Shown here: in pieces, positions 26,880 through 36,675 of the stretch
Position numbering within the stretch: position 1 is the first letter of the stretch
Layout of the letters: each line of letters opens with the position of its first letter
Assembly (NCBI RefSeq): GCF_009708215.1
Contig: NZ_CP046175.1
Coordinates: 1 to 64,000 of the forward strand
Direction: 5' to 3'
DNA: 64,000 nt
From: Occultella kanbiaonis
GTDB taxonomy: Bacteria > Actinomycetota > Actinomycetes > Actinomycetales > Beutenbergiaceae
The notes under the pieces: model-generated
What the model saw: only the letters and a program-made list of their open reading frames with translations
Databases searched by the model: none
What the model was told of the DNA's origin: nothing
Translations under genes and position numbers: made by a program

Positions 26880-28403
26880 TTAGCGTTCCTTCACTCTCTG
26901 GGATGGTCGATGCATTGCGGCTGCGAGCAGGGGCGACGCGATCGCCATGGACGCGTCAGCCTCCCATAGCCTACCGAGCCACAGCGCCACCACGGTCAGC
27001 ACCGCAGCCATGGCCACGATTCCGGCGGCCCACCACCATCCGGAGCGGACCCACGCGATGAAGCCACCCGCGGCGTGTGCCGCGCCCAGGCGCTCGCGGT
27101 GGACGCCGACCGCGGGCCGGTTCGCGGCGGTCTGCCCGGTGCGGAGCGTGCGCCGGGTCGGCACCGGGCCGGCGACGGCGGCCGGTCCGGTTGCGGAGAT
27201 CGCAGGCACCGGGATGGGGGGCGTGGTGGGAGCGGCCGGGTCGACCTGGGACAGGGGCCGCCACCGCGGCCGGGCCGGCGGCTCGTCGGTGTCGTCGCCG
27301 TCCCAGTCCTCGTCGTCGTCCCGGTCCTCGTCGGTGTCGTCGCCGTGGTCGGTCCGGGCGGTGTTGTCGAGGTCGGTGTGACTGTCACCGTCGGCCTGGG
27401 CGGCTGTGCCCGCCTCGACGGCTGTGCCCGCAGCCACGGCCCCGCCCGCAGCCACGGCTCCGGCGTCGGGCCGGGGCTCCTCGGCGAACCAGACCTGGGT
27501 GAGGGCACCGGACCGGGGCGAGGAGTCGCCGTCGGGCTCGGTGATCAACGCGGCCGGCCGCTCGGCCGGTTCGATGATGACGTCCAGGTGGCCGGCGAGC
27601 TCCTCGAGCGAGCGGGCCAGCGAGGCGGCGCTGCGGGGCCGTTGCTCGGGGTCCTTCTCGAGCATCGCCATGACGACGTCGCGCACGCGGGCGTCGACCG
27701 TGTCCGGCAGCGCCGGTACCGGCTGGTTCACGTGTGCGAACGCGATGTCCACCTGCGAGCCACCGGTGAACGGCCGCTTTCCGACGAGCGCCTCGTAGGC
27801 GACCACGCCGAGCGCGTAGATGTCGCCGGCGCCGGTGGCGGCGCGGCCCATCGCCTGCTCCGGGGGCAGGTACTGGGCGGTGCCCATCACCATCCCGGCC
27901 GCGGTCATCGGGGCCTGGTTCGACCCGAGCGAGATCCCGAAGTCCGTGATCTTCACGTACCCGTCGGGGGTGATCAGGATGTTGGACGGTTTCACGTCCC
28001 GGTGCACCACCCCGGCCATGTGGGCGGTGTGCAGCGCCCGCGCGGTCTGGGCCAGGACCGGCAGCAGCTGGGCCGGCTCGAGGGTGCGCTCGCGCTCCAA
28101 CAGGTCCGCGAGCGGCTCGCCCTGCACGAGTTCCATGATCAGGTAGCCGGAGCCGCTCTGCTCCCCGTAGTCGTACATCGCGGCGATGTTCTGGTGGGAC
28201 AGGGCCGCCGAGTTCCGGGCCTCGGCCCGCAGGCGGTCCAGGAACGTCTTCTCCCCGGCGAACTCGGCCCGCAGGACCTTCGCGGCCACGCGGCGGCGCA
28301 GGTGCCGGTCGAGGGCGACCCACACCTCGCCCATGCCGCCGATGGCGATCCGGGACTGCAGCTCGTAGCGGTCGCCGAGGACCAGGCCGGCCGTCGGGAT
28401 CAT
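26880..28403 (-). CDS. pknA: Ser/Thr protein kinase PknA-like
   Basis: Partner kinase of PknB in cell-shape and division control. The 507-residue protein has a kinase domain (about 12-275; IGGMGEVWV, Lys42, HRDVKPSN with Asp136, TDFGISLG), a long disordered linker rich in Asp, Thr and Ala, one transmembrane helix (about 455-478) and a short C-terminal tail with no PASTA domains. It overlaps pbpA by 4 nt and is followed directly by pknB, the conserved order in Actinobacteria. Confidence 0.94.
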   Translation of the reverse strand: MIPTAGLVLGDRYELQSRIAIGGMGEVWVALDRHLRRRVAAKVLRAEFAGEKTFLDRLRAEARNSAALSHQNIAAMYDYGEQSGSGYLIMELVQGEPLADLLERERTLEPAQLLPVLAQTARALHTAHMAGVVHRDVKPSNILITPDGYVKITDFGISLGSNQAPMTAAGMVMGTAQYLPPEQAMGRAATGAGDIYALGVVAYEALVGKRPFTGGSQVDIAFAHVNQPVPALPDTVDARVRDVVMAMLEKDPEQRPRSAASLARSLEELAGHLDVIIEPAERPAALITEPDGDSSPRSGALTQVWFAEEPRPDAGAVAAGGAVAAGTAVEAGTAAQADGDSHTDLDNTARTDHGDDTDEDRDDDEDWDGDDTDEPPARPRWRPLSQVDPAAPTTPPIPVPAISATGPAAVAGPVPTRRTLRTGQTAANRPAVGVHRERLGAAHAAGGFIAWVRSGWWWAAGIVAMAAVLTVVALWLGRLWEADASMAIASPLLAAAMHRPSQRVKER

Positions 28404-29860
28404 TCCGCCAGCACCGCCTGGATCACGGCGCGGGCGATCGGCGCCGCCACCTGGGCTCCGGTGGCCTCGTCACCGAGCTGGCCGCCGTCCTCGACCACGA
28501 CGGCCACGGCCACCTCCGGCGCATCCGCCGGCGCGAACGACGTGAACCACGCGTCCGGGGCGACGTCGTCGGCCAGCCCGGTCTCGGCGGTCCCGGTCTT
28601 GCCAGCTACCTGGACTCCGGAGATCTGCGCCGGGTGCCCGGTGCCGTTCTCGACGACGTTGACCATCATGTCGGTCATCTGCGCGGCGGTCGTGGCGGAC
28701 ATCGGGGTGGCCCACTCCCGCGGCGACGCGCTGTAGGTCAGCTGCAGGTTCGGCCCGCGCTCGGCTGCCACCAGATACGGCTCCATGATCACGCCGTCGT
28801 TCGCGACCGCGGCCGAGACCATGGCCATCTGCAGCGGGGTGACCCGGGTGTCGAACTGGCCGATCGCCGTCATCGCGGTCTGCGCCGGGTCCAGGTCCTC
28901 ACCGATGGTCGACGGCGTGACGCTCAGCGGGATCTCGAGGTCACGTCCGAACCCGAACGCCTCCGTCTGGGCGGTGAGTGCGTCCGCGCCGAACTCCACC
29001 CCGAGGGCCGCGAACGGTGTGTTGCAGGAGACCTGGAGCGCGTAGGTGAGCGTCACCGTGTCCTCGGCCGTGCACGGTCCGCCGCCCGGGTTGCGGATGT
29101 AGGTGTCCTGCGTGCCAGGCAGCAGGAACTCGGTCGGTGCCGGCACCTGGGAGTCGGGCGTGTACTCGCCGGACTCGAGGGCCATCGCCACGTCGATGAG
29201 CTTGAAGGTGGACCCGGCGGGGTAGAGGTCGCCCCCGATTGTCCGGTTGAACAGCGGATCCGACGGATCTGCGAGGAGCGCCTGGTACGCCGCGGTCACC
29301 TCGGCCGAGGTGTGCCCGGCGAGGACGTTCGGGTCGAACGTCGGCTTGGACACCATGGCCAGGATCGCACCCGTGTTCGGGTCGAGCGCCACGATCGCAC
29401 CGTTGTTGTCTCCAAGGGCGTCCCACGCGGCCTGCTGCACCACCGGGTCGAGCGTCAGCTCCACCGTGCCGCCCTGCTGCTCGGCACCGGTGAACAGGGC
29501 CCGGATCCGGGCCAGCAGCAGCGAGTCGTCGGTGCCGTTCAGGACCGTGTTCGCGGCCTGTTCGATGCCGCTCAGGCTGTACATGCCGTAGTAGCCGGTG
29601 ACCGGTGCGTACAGCGGGCCGTTCGCGTAGGTGCGCTGGAACCCGAAGGCGTCGTCGACCGGCACCGAGTAGGCGACGGACGTGCCGTCGACCACGATCG
29701 GGCCGCGGTCGTGCCCGTAGTCGCGATAGAGGGTGCGCACGTTGCGGGCGTCGTTGTTCAGTGAGTTCGCCTGGAAGAACTGGACCCAGGTAGCGCCGCC
29801 CATGAGGGCGAAGAACATGACCACGATCACGATGCTGAGCTTGCGCAGGGGTGAGTTCAT
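28400..29860 (-). CDS. pbpA: penicillin-binding protein PbpA (class B transpeptidase)
   Basis: Peptidoglycan transpeptidase partner of RodA. The 486-residue protein has an N-terminal membrane anchor (about 8-26), a dimerisation region with RGPIVVDGT, and the transpeptidase domain with Ser217-Thr-Phe-Lys220 (SxxK), Ser278-Cys-Asn280 (SxN) and Lys421-Thr-Gly (KTG). The frame is open far upstream inside rodA, but the ATG at 29860 gives the normal N-terminus and a 4-nt overlap with rodA. Confidence 0.95.
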   Translation of the reverse strand: MNSPLRKLSIVIVVMFFALMGGATWVQFFQANSLNNDARNVRTLYRDYGHDRGPIVVDGTSVAYSVPVDDAFGFQRTYANGPLYAPVTGYYGMYSLSGIEQAANTVLNGTDDSLLLARIRALFTGAEQQGGTVELTLDPVVQQAAWDALGDNNGAIVALDPNTGAILAMVSKPTFDPNVLAGHTSAEVTAAYQALLADPSDPLFNRTIGGDLYPAGSTFKLIDVAMALESGEYTPDSQVPAPTEFLLPGTQDTYIRNPGGGPCTAEDTVTLTYALQVSCNTPFAALGVEFGADALTAQTEAFGFGRDLEIPLSVTPSTIGEDLDPAQTAMTAIGQFDTRVTPLQMAMVSAAVANDGVIMEPYLVAAERGPNLQLTYSASPREWATPMSATTAAQMTDMMVNVVENGTGHPAQISGVQVAGKTGTAETGLADDVAPDAWFTSFAPADAPEVAVAVVVEDGGQLGDEATGAQVAAPIARAVIQAVLAE

Positions 29861-31341
29861 GGGCGTTCCACCACCTCGGTGTGCTGATCGTCGGAGGCGA
29901 ACTGGCCGGTGTCGGTGACGTCGCGGTCCCGGGCCCGAGGCTCGGCGTCCCCGGGCACGACCTCGAGGGAGGTCTCGGTCGACACCAGACCGCCGCCACC
30001 CTCGCCGGCGGGGCGACGGGCGCCGTCGGACATTCGCAGCAGCAGGCCGACCACTATCCAGTTCGCCACCAGTGACGAGCCACCGCTGGCCAGGAACGGC
30101 ATGGTCAGACCGGTGAGTGGGATGAGCCGGGTCACGCCGCCCACCACGACGAAGCACTGCAGGGCCACGACGAAGGACAGGCCGGAGGCGAGCAGCTTGC
30201 CGAACCCGTCCCGCAGGCCGATGCTCGTGCGGATGCCGCGCTGGATGAGGATCAGGTAGAGCATCAGGATCGCCATCACGCCGGTCAGGCCGAGTTCCTC
30301 GCCGAGCGAGGCCATGATGAAGTCGGAGTTCGCGTACGGCACCAGGTCCGGGAAGCCCTCGCCCCAGCCGGTCCCGAACAGGCCGCCGCTGGCCATCCCG
30401 AACAGGCCGCGGACGAGTTGACCCGAGCCGCCGGGGTCCCGGTTGTAGATCTCCGGGTCGAGGGCGTTCAGCCAGACGTCGACGCGCGCCCCGACGTGTC
30501 CGAAGACGTTGGCCGCGAGGACCGCACCGGCCGCGAACATGAGCAGCCCGATCAGGATCCAGCTCCACCGCTCGGTGGCCACGTAGAGCATCGCGACGAA
30601 CAGCCCGAAGAACAGCAGCGAGCTCCCGAGGTCGGTCTGGCGCACCAGCACGAGGATGCTGACCGCCCACGCGAGCACGATCGGCCCGAAGTCACGCAGC
30701 CGCGGCAGTTGCAGCCCAAGGATCTTCGGCCCGGCCAGGGTGAGCACGTCCCGATGGGTGACCAGGTAGCCGGCGAAGAACACGGCGAGGGCGATCTTGG
30801 CGAACTCGGCCGGCTGCACCGAGAACGGCCCGACCCGGATCCAGACCTGGGCGCCGTTGATGTTCACGCCGAGGCCGGGGAGCATCGGCAGCACCAGCAG
30901 GACCAGACCGACGATCATCGCGGTGTAGGTGTAGCGGCGCAGGGTGCGGTGATCGCGGAGCAGGATCAGGACGGCGGCCGCACAGGCGGCGCCGATGATC
31001 GTCCAGAGTTCCTGGCGGTCGCCGAAGCCGGCGGTCAGGCCGCGGGCGTCCAGGCGCAGGTCGATCCGGTGGATCATCGCAAGCCCGATGCCGTTCAGGG
31101 CCATCACGATCGGCAGGATGAGCGGATCCGCATAGGGCGCGCGCCAGCGCAGGATCAGGTGGAGCCCGACGGCGATGACGGCGAGCGTTGCCGCGTAGCC
31201 CCCGAAGCCGGCCGGCAGGGCGCCGCCGGTGGCCAGGCCGACCAGTGCGTAGCCGCCGATGCCCAGCGTCAGGGCGAGGAGCAGCAGAGGGATCTCCACG
31301 CCGCGCCCGGTGCGGACCCTGCTCGGGGCGACGGTAGCCAT
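29857..31341 (-). CDS. rodA: SEDS-family peptidoglycan polymerase RodA/FtsW-like
   Basis: Integral membrane glycosyltransferase that polymerises lipid II. The 494-residue protein has about ten to twelve transmembrane helices and SEDS hallmarks such as VGPFSVQPAEFAKIALAVF, RQTDLGSSLLF and GLTMPFLASGGSSLVANW. It lies between pstP and pbpA with 1-nt and 4-nt overlaps, which fits RodA rather than FtsW. Confidence 0.95.
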   Translation of the reverse strand: MATVAPSRVRTGRGVEIPLLLLALTLGIGGYALVGLATGGALPAGFGGYAATLAVIAVGLHLILRWRAPYADPLILPIVMALNGIGLAMIHRIDLRLDARGLTAGFGDRQELWTIIGAACAAAVLILLRDHRTLRRYTYTAMIVGLVLLVLPMLPGLGVNINGAQVWIRVGPFSVQPAEFAKIALAVFFAGYLVTHRDVLTLAGPKILGLQLPRLRDFGPIVLAWAVSILVLVRQTDLGSSLLFFGLFVAMLYVATERWSWILIGLLMFAAGAVLAANVFGHVGARVDVWLNALDPEIYNRDPGGSGQLVRGLFGMASGGLFGTGWGEGFPDLVPYANSDFIMASLGEELGLTGVMAILMLYLILIQRGIRTSIGLRDGFGKLLASGLSFVVALQCFVVVGGVTRLIPLTGLTMPFLASGGSSLVANWIVVGLLLRMSDGARRPAGEGGGGLVSTETSLEVVPGDAEPRARDRDVTDTGQFASDDQHTEVVERP

Positions 31342-32624
31342 CAGGGTTCCTCGGTCGTCTGCGCCCGGAGGTCCTCGACGATCGTCTCGGCGTCGGCCAG
31401 GGAGGTCGCCGCGATCACGTCCTCGACCCGGGTCCGGGCGAACGCGGGCAGGTCGTCCAGAGCGATCGTCGTCGTCTCGTGCACGTGGGACAGTTCGAGC
31501 GGGCCGAGGGACTGCGGGATGCCCTGGTAGATCGCGACCTGATCGGCGTTCGGCGCCACGAAGTACTGGGTCTGCGCCCAGCGATAGCCGAGGGTGAGCG
31601 CACCTGCGACCAGGGCGAGCGCGACGAGGACCCAGATGCCCACCCGAAGGGCGCGCCGGCGCGGCGGCTCGAGGGCGAGCACGGCCTCCTCGGCCGCACG
31701 TTCGTCCTCTGCGTCGTCGTCGAGGTAGCGCTCGCCGTCCGCCGCGGAGTCGGGGCCGTCGCCCACCCGGGCGGGACGGCCGGTGGAGCGGGTGAGCGCG
31801 GCGGCCCGGGCCGCCGCGCTGTCGCCGCCGCGGGTCGGCTTGGACCGGTCGACGGCGGCCGCCCCCACGATCATCGGCGTGTTCTCGGGCAGTTCGTCCG
31901 TCTCGACGACGTCGGCGAGCACGATCGTGATGTTGTCCTGGCCGCCGGCGCGCAGGGCCAGGTCGATCAGGGCGTCGGCGCAGTCGCCGAGATCGGTGAT
32001 GGACCGCACGGTCTCGGCGATCGTCTCCGCGGAGACGTAGGACGAGAGGCCGTCGGAGCAGAGCAGCCAGCGGTCCCCGGCGCGGGCCTCCCGCACCGAC
32101 TCGTCCAGCTCCGGCTCGGCGGCGTCGTCACCCAGGACGCGCAGCAGCACCGAACGGTGCGGGTGCTGCTCCGCCTCCTCCGGGGTGAGCTGTCCGAGAT
32201 CCACCAGGTGCTGCACGAACGTGTGGTCGGCGGTGACCTGGACGAGTTCGTCGTCGCGCAGCAGGTAGGCGCGCGAGTCGCCGACGTGCACCATGCCGAG
32301 CTTGCGCCCGGAGCGCAGCAGGGCGATCACGGTGGTGCCGAGGCCGGCGAGCTCCGGCTTGGCGTCGGAGTACTCGACGAGGTCGGTGTGCGCGGCGCTG
32401 ACCGCCCGGCGCAACTGATCCACGAGGTCGTCGCCGCCGTGGGCCTCCCCGTCCAGCGGCGCCAGGTGCGCCACGGCCACGGAGGAGGCGATGTCACCGC
32501 CGGCCGGTCCACCCATGCCGTCGGCGAGCACCAGCAGGTGCGGGCCGGCGTATCCGGAGTCCTGGTTCACGGAGCGGACCAGACCCACATCGGAGCGGGC
32601 GACGTATCTGAGGGTGAGGGTCAC
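31341..32624 (-). CDS. pstP: PP2C-family Ser/Thr phosphatase PstP
   Basis: Removes phosphates placed by PknA/PknB. The 427-residue protein has a PPM phosphatase domain (about 1-235; SVNQDSGY, LVLADGMGG with metal ligand Asp35, HVGDSRAYLLRD, LLCSDGLSSY, GGQDNITIVLADV), a linker, a transmembrane helix (about 300-322) and a 100-residue extracytoplasmic tail. The GTG at 32624, 5 nt after fhaB, gives the family N-terminus MTLTLRYVARSDVG; the frame is open much farther upstream but those residues are not protein-like. Confidence 0.94.
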   Translation of the reverse strand: MTLTLRYVARSDVGLVRSVNQDSGYAGPHLLVLADGMGGPAGGDIASSVAVAHLAPLDGEAHGGDDLVDQLRRAVSAAHTDLVEYSDAKPELAGLGTTVIALLRSGRKLGMVHVGDSRAYLLRDDELVQVTADHTFVQHLVDLGQLTPEEAEQHPHRSVLLRVLGDDAAEPELDESVREARAGDRWLLCSDGLSSYVSAETIAETVRSITDLGDCADALIDLALRAGGQDNITIVLADVVETDELPENTPMIVGAAAVDRSKPTRGGDSAAARAAALTRSTGRPARVGDGPDSAADGERYLDDDAEDERAAEEAVLALEPPRRRALRVGIWVLVALALVAGALTLGYRWAQTQYFVAPNADQVAIYQGIPQSLGPLELSHVHETTTIALDDLPAFARTRVEDVIAATSLADAETIVEDLRAQTTEEP

Positions 32625-32629
32625 GTGGC

Positions 32630-33118
32630 CTACCGGTGCAGTTCGATGACGGTCTGGCCGATCCGGATCGGCGTTCCGATCGTCACCGGTATCGGACCGT
32701 GGACGCGGTGCGCGCCGAGGTACGTGCCGTTCCGGGACTCGAGGTCCTCGACGAACCACTGACCGTCCTCGGGGAAGATCCGGGCGTGCCGGTTCGAGGC
32801 GTAGTCGTCGTCGAGGACGAGGGTGGACGACGGCGCGCGGCCGATCAGGACCGACGACTGGCCGAGCTTGAGCGTGGTGCCGCTGAGCGGGCCCGCGGTC
32901 ACGCGGATCGTCGACGGAGCCCCACGAGAGGCGCGCGAGGAGCGTTGGTTCGCTCCGCCGTCGGGCGCCGGCCGGCGCGAGCCGGTGAGCACCGAGCCAC
33001 GCGCGATGACGCGGGTCCCGAAGATGTCCCGGCGCAGCACGGACACCGCGGAGAGCACCAGCAGCCAGAGCACCACCAGGTAGCCCACCCGCAACAGGGT
33101 GACGATCAGTTCGCTCAC
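32630..33118 (-). CDS. fhaB: FHA-domain membrane protein FhaB/FipA-like
   Basis: Phosphothreonine-binding adaptor of the kinase operon. The 162-residue protein has an N-terminal transmembrane helix (about 8-28), a basic Ser/Arg linker and an FHA domain (about 75-160) with IGRAPSSTLVLDDDYASNRH and LESRNGTYLGAHRV. In mycobacteria the equivalent protein (FipA) links FtsZ to the divisome; that role is transferred by position and domain only. Confidence 0.92.
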   Translation of the reverse strand: MSELIVTLLRVGYLVVLWLLVLSAVSVLRRDIFGTRVIARGSVLTGSRRPAPDGGANQRSSRASRGAPSTIRVTAGPLSGTTLKLGQSSVLIGRAPSSTLVLDDDYASNRHARIFPEDGQWFVEDLESRNGTYLGAHRVHGPIPVTIGTPIRIGQTVIELHR

Positions 33119-33127
33119 GAGGGGCCC

Positions 33128-33832
33128 TCAGCGGCCGTCGCCGTCGTCGGCGCCGGTCCAGAAGAGGATGCGGGTCCGTCCGATGGTGAGGGTGTTGCCG
33201 TCGACGAGCGTGGCGGCCGCGACCTGGTGCCCCTCGACGAATGTGCCGTTGGTGGACCCGAGGTCGCTCGCGATCACGCCGTCCGAGGTGATCCGGATCT
33301 CCAGGTGCCGCCGTGAGACGCCGGAGTCGTCGACGATGATGTCCGCCTCCGAGCCGCGGCCGATCACGGTCACCGGGCCGGTGAGGAGGTAGCGCTGGCC
33401 GTCGATGTCTACGATCGGGTGGCGTGTCGTGGCGGTCGAGGTGGCCGGCGCGACGGCGCCCCGTCGGGAGCTGGAGCGGACCTTGAAGCGGCCCGGCTCC
33501 AGGTCCTCGGACTGGTCGAACTCGACCTCCACCGGTCCCACGAACACGTAGTTCTGGCTCGTTGCGTGGTCCGTGGCGGCGGCGATCATCTCGTCCGCCA
33601 TCGCGTCCTCGCCCCAGTCCAGGACCTGGTCGTAGTCCTTCGGCGAGAGTTCCACCACGAACGTGTTCGGGACCACGGTGCGGCCGCGGGACAGCGCGGC
33701 GGTGCGATCGTCCATGTCCCGGCGGATGGCGCTGGCGATCTCCACCGGCTTCAGCTCGGACCGGAACGCCTTCGCGAACGCGTTGTTGACGACTCGTTCG
33801 ACACCCTTCTCGAAACGGTCCAGCACTCCCAT
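33128..33832 (-). CDS. fhaA: FhaA-like protein (DUF3662 plus FHA domain)
   Basis: First gene of the leftward envelope-kinase operon. The 234-residue protein has the DUF3662 N-terminal domain (about 1-115, MGVLDRFEKGVERVVNNAFA) and a C-terminal FHA domain (about 145-225; IGRGSEADIIVDDSGVSRRH, DLGSTNGTFVEGH). It is much shorter than M. tuberculosis FhaA because the central disordered linker is only about 25 residues. GGAGGAGG lies just before the ATG. Confidence 0.93.
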   Translation of the reverse strand: MGVLDRFEKGVERVVNNAFAKAFRSELKPVEIASAIRRDMDDRTAALSRGRTVVPNTFVVELSPKDYDQVLDWGEDAMADEMIAAATDHATSQNYVFVGPVEVEFDQSEDLEPGRFKVRSSSRRGAVAPATSTATTRHPIVDIDGQRYLLTGPVTVIGRGSEADIIVDDSGVSRRHLEIRITSDGVIASDLGSTNGTFVEGHQVAAATLVDGNTLTIGRTRILFWTGADDGDGR

Positions 33833-34033
33833 GGCGCACCTCCTCCCTAGTGTCGGTGGGCCGGCGGCCCACTGTGTGGTTGCTCACTGGCACCCGCTGC
33901 GCACCTCGGCGGGCACACGGCGATTGCAGGCGAACGCCCACTCGTTACACCAGATCGTAAACGTCGCAGGGCCATGGCGGGGTGAGGCGGGCCCGGACGG
34001 CGTCCACGCATGGCCGAGTCGGCGCGTGTGCCG

Positions 34034-34042
34034 TGATAATCT
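34034..34042 (+). promoter_or_regulatory. candidate extended -10 for tRNA-Leu
   Basis: TGATAATCT holds a near-consensus -10 about 45 nt before the tRNA. No good -35 is seen. The rest of the 254-bp gap after fhaA holds no recognisable gene. Confidence 0.35.
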
Positions 34043-34086
34043 ACGGAACGCTGATCGAGGTGGCGTGCCACCGAGTGACGCGGCGC

Positions 34087-34170
34087 GCGCGAGTGGCGGA
34101 ATAGGCAGACGCGCACGGTTCAGGTCCGTGTGCCCGAAAGGGCGTGGGGGTTCAACTCCCCCCTCGCGCA
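34087..34170 (+). tRNA. tRNA-Leu (CAG anticodon)
   Basis: An 84-nt class II tRNA: acceptor GCGCGAG (34087-34093) pairs with CTCGCGC (34163-34169), anticodon CAG at 34121-34123 in the stem CACGG/CCGTG, long variable arm TGCCCGAAAGGGCG, T-arm GGGGGTTCAACTCCCCC. The CCA tail is not encoded. Confidence 0.96.
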
Positions 34171-34173
34171 CAA

Positions 34174-34223
34174 GAAGAAGCCGCAGAATCCCAACAGTTC
34201 CACGGGGATGCTGCGGCTTCCTT
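34174..34223 (+). terminator. hairpin terminator of tRNA-Leu
   Basis: AAGAAGCCGCAG pairs with CTGCGGCTTCCTT 24 nt later, and ATCCC/GGGAT extends the stem across single mismatches. The hairpin starts 4 nt after the tRNA 3' end. Confidence 0.75.
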
Positions 34224-34305
34224 CATGTGCGGGCAGCGCCAGAGGCGTCGCTCTCGTGGAGTGCTCGCCACGAGAACGACGCCGGGAACGTCGGGGTCGG
34301 GCGAG

Positions 34306-36675
34306 TCAGTTGCTCAACCTGACGTTGTGGAACGTGGCCGTCGCGTAGTTGGCGATCGCGTTGTCCTGCTGGTTGGCGTCGATCACCATGCCCACGAAGA
34401 TCCGGTCCTGCATCGGGATCCGTTCGTAGCCGATCCTGGTCCACTGCAGCGAGTCCGGGCTCAGGTGCGCCTCGAACTCCGTGCCGCGCTTGACCAGACG
34501 GATCCACTGGGGCTCGAGGTCGAGCACCTCGTCCTCCTCGTAGGGGTAGGACCCGATGCTTGGCCCGGGCCCGTGGGACTGGATCCGCGTGACGTGTCCC
34601 TTGAGCCCGTCGCGAGCGACCTGAAGCCCGCCGGCGAAGTAGCGCGAGTTCTCATCGAGCGACTCGCGGAAGATGAACCCGGCGAAGACGCCGTCCCACG
34701 GACGGCTGACCGAGTCGATCCGACCCATGATCTCGACGGTGTCGTCGCTGCCCGCCGCGATCTCCTGGTACAGGAACTGGAAGGCGTCGGTCCGGCCGCG
34801 CACCTTGCCCGAACCCGTGATCGTGACGTCACCGGAGGTGGGGTCCTGGTACGCCGAGCCTGCCAACGGCACGGCACCGACGTCCCGCGAGGTCCACGAG
34901 CCGGTCCGGGAGGTGAGGTTGACGTGGATCGGCACCGCGGTCGAGTGCACCTGGACGCCCCGGCTGTCGATCACCCGCGCCGACAGGTACCAGGTGCCGA
35001 CCGGGGCGTCCCAGGTCACCCGGAAGGGCGACCTCAACGCTTCGCCGATCTTGACCTCGTTGGAGTAGAACTCCACGGCGGTGATCCTCGCGCCCTCCAC
35101 ACCGGTCGCCTCGGCGACCACGGTGACCGCCTGGGTGGCGGTCTCGGCCGACGTGACGAGGTCGTACTCGGGCCTGGTGAGGACCACCGACGGGTACTCG
35201 TGGACCGCGCCGGTGATGGCGTTCAGGTACTGCTCGAGGTTGCTGTAGCCGTCGCTGCCGATCGCGGTGCCGTCGGCCGGGTCCGCGGGATCGAGTCCGT
35301 GCTCGTTCTCCCAGTCGTCCGGGATGCCGTCGCCGTCGCCGTCGACCGGCGGGTCGCCGTCGGCCAGCACCGGGTAGCCTCCCACCTCGTTCTGGGAGTT
35401 GATCAACCGGCCGGTACCCGAGCGGACCTCGTTCAGGAGACGGGCGTCGACAGCGTCGTAGTAGGGCAGGCTCGCGCCGACACCTGCGAGCACGGCCTCG
35501 TAGGCGTCCTCGGCCGAGAGCGTCTCCGAGAGCGGGTGGGTGATCGTCGCGGGCGCGTCGAGCAGGTTGATCCCGCCACCCGGGACGTTCACGATCCCGC
35601 TCAGCTGCGGGGTCAGCGACGGGTCGGCCGCCTGACCCACGACCTGGTAGGAGATGCCGAGGGTGTTGTCATCGGTGACGTCGGGGTGACCCTCGACCGC
35701 GTTGCCCGACACGTACCAGTTGCCGCCCCGGTACGGCTCGATGATGTGTCGCTCGACCCCGCCCAGGGTGTCGGGACCCGGCTTGTAGTAGTTCCCGACG
35801 ACGTTGATCCCCTCACACCACTCGGCGCCGTAGAGCGAGGTGAAGCCGTGGTTGTAGACCACGTTGTTGCGGTGGTCGACCCGCATCTCCATGTCCTCGG
35901 TGAAGCTGAAGCGCGGGTTGCGGCCGCCCTGGTGGACGAGGAGGTTGTGGTGGTAGGTGACGTTCTGGCCACCCCAGAGTCCGCCGTACCCGTGCAGCCC
36001 CTTGAGGTGCGCGGACATGGCCAGGCCCTCGTGGATGATGCAGTTGCTCACGGTGACGTCGTAGTTGCCGTACAACGACAGGCACTCGTCGATGCCCCAA
36101 CCGATCGAGCAGTGATCGACGACGATGTTGCGGTGCCCGCGTCCGTTGAAGGTGTCGATGCCGCCGGGGTTGGCGCCGTCGCCGGCCCGCACGCGCAGGT
36201 ACCGGACGATGACGTTGTCCGCGTCGATCTGGAACTCGTTGCCGATGATCGCGATCCCACCGCCCGGTGCGGTCTGCCCCGCGATCGTGGTGTTGTCGCC
36301 GGTCACGGTCAGCCCGGACTCCAGCGAGATCGTGCCGCCGACGTGGAAGACGATCGTGCGATTGCCCGCCGACAACGCCTCGCGCAGGCTCCCCTCGCCC
36401 GAGTCCTCGAGCGAGGTCACGGCGACGACCTCATGGCCGCGACCGCCCGTGGTGAACTTGCCTGCGCCCTCGCAGCCGGGGAACGCGGGAACCGTGTTGC
36501 CCACGACCGCGTCGGGCTGCGGCGGCATCGCGGCCCGTGGTCCGGGCTGCGGTGTGGCGGCAGCTGCGCGCACCGCACGCAGGCCGATGAGTGCCGTTCC
36601 CGTCAGGGCAACGCCTCCGAGAACGAAGTTGCGACGGTTCAGACCGTCCTGGGCGTGATCGGATCGTGCGGACAT
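34306..36675 (-). CDS. Tat-exported pectate-lyase-like polysaccharide-degrading protein
   Basis: A 789-residue secreted protein. A Tat signal (NRRNFVLGG, 13-21, then a hydrophobic stretch and ARAA-like end) is followed by a parallel beta-helix (about 60-400) with pectate-lyase-like features: FPGCEGAGKFTTGGRG, NTTIAGQTAPGGG, VDHCSIGWGIDECLS and repeated Asn ladders. Then come a calcium-binding-type repeat DGDGDGIPDDWENEHG (about 445-465), an Ig-like region (about 505-600) and a C-terminal laminin-G-like or DUF1349-like sandwich. Start ATG 36675 follows AGGAGGA. The exact substrate is not determinable; pectin or a related uronate polymer is likeliest. Confidence 0.82.
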   Translation of the reverse strand: MSARSDHAQDGLNRRNFVLGGVALTGTALIGLRAVRAAAATPQPGPRAAMPPQPDAVVGNTVPAFPGCEGAGKFTTGGRGHEVVAVTSLEDSGEGSLREALSAGNRTIVFHVGGTISLESGLTVTGDNTTIAGQTAPGGGIAIIGNEFQIDADNVIVRYLRVRAGDGANPGGIDTFNGRGHRNIVVDHCSIGWGIDECLSLYGNYDVTVSNCIIHEGLAMSAHLKGLHGYGGLWGGQNVTYHHNLLVHQGGRNPRFSFTEDMEMRVDHRNNVVYNHGFTSLYGAEWCEGINVVGNYYKPGPDTLGGVERHIIEPYRGGNWYVSGNAVEGHPDVTDDNTLGISYQVVGQAADPSLTPQLSGIVNVPGGGINLLDAPATITHPLSETLSAEDAYEAVLAGVGASLPYYDAVDARLLNEVRSGTGRLINSQNEVGGYPVLADGDPPVDGDGDGIPDDWENEHGLDPADPADGTAIGSDGYSNLEQYLNAITGAVHEYPSVVLTRPEYDLVTSAETATQAVTVVAEATGVEGARITAVEFYSNEVKIGEALRSPFRVTWDAPVGTWYLSARVIDSRGVQVHSTAVPIHVNLTSRTGSWTSRDVGAVPLAGSAYQDPTSGDVTITGSGKVRGRTDAFQFLYQEIAAGSDDTVEIMGRIDSVSRPWDGVFAGFIFRESLDENSRYFAGGLQVARDGLKGHVTRIQSHGPGPSIGSYPYEEDEVLDLEPQWIRLVKRGTEFEAHLSPDSLQWTRIGYERIPMQDRIFVGMVIDANQQDNAIANYATATFHNVRLSN

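Noticed and set aside
31341-33941. Extended N-terminus for PstP running through fhaB and fhaA
   Set aside because: The added 430 residues are Arg/Gly/Pro-rich antisense-like sequence in the wrong frame of two real FHA genes; the GTG at 32624 gives the family start.
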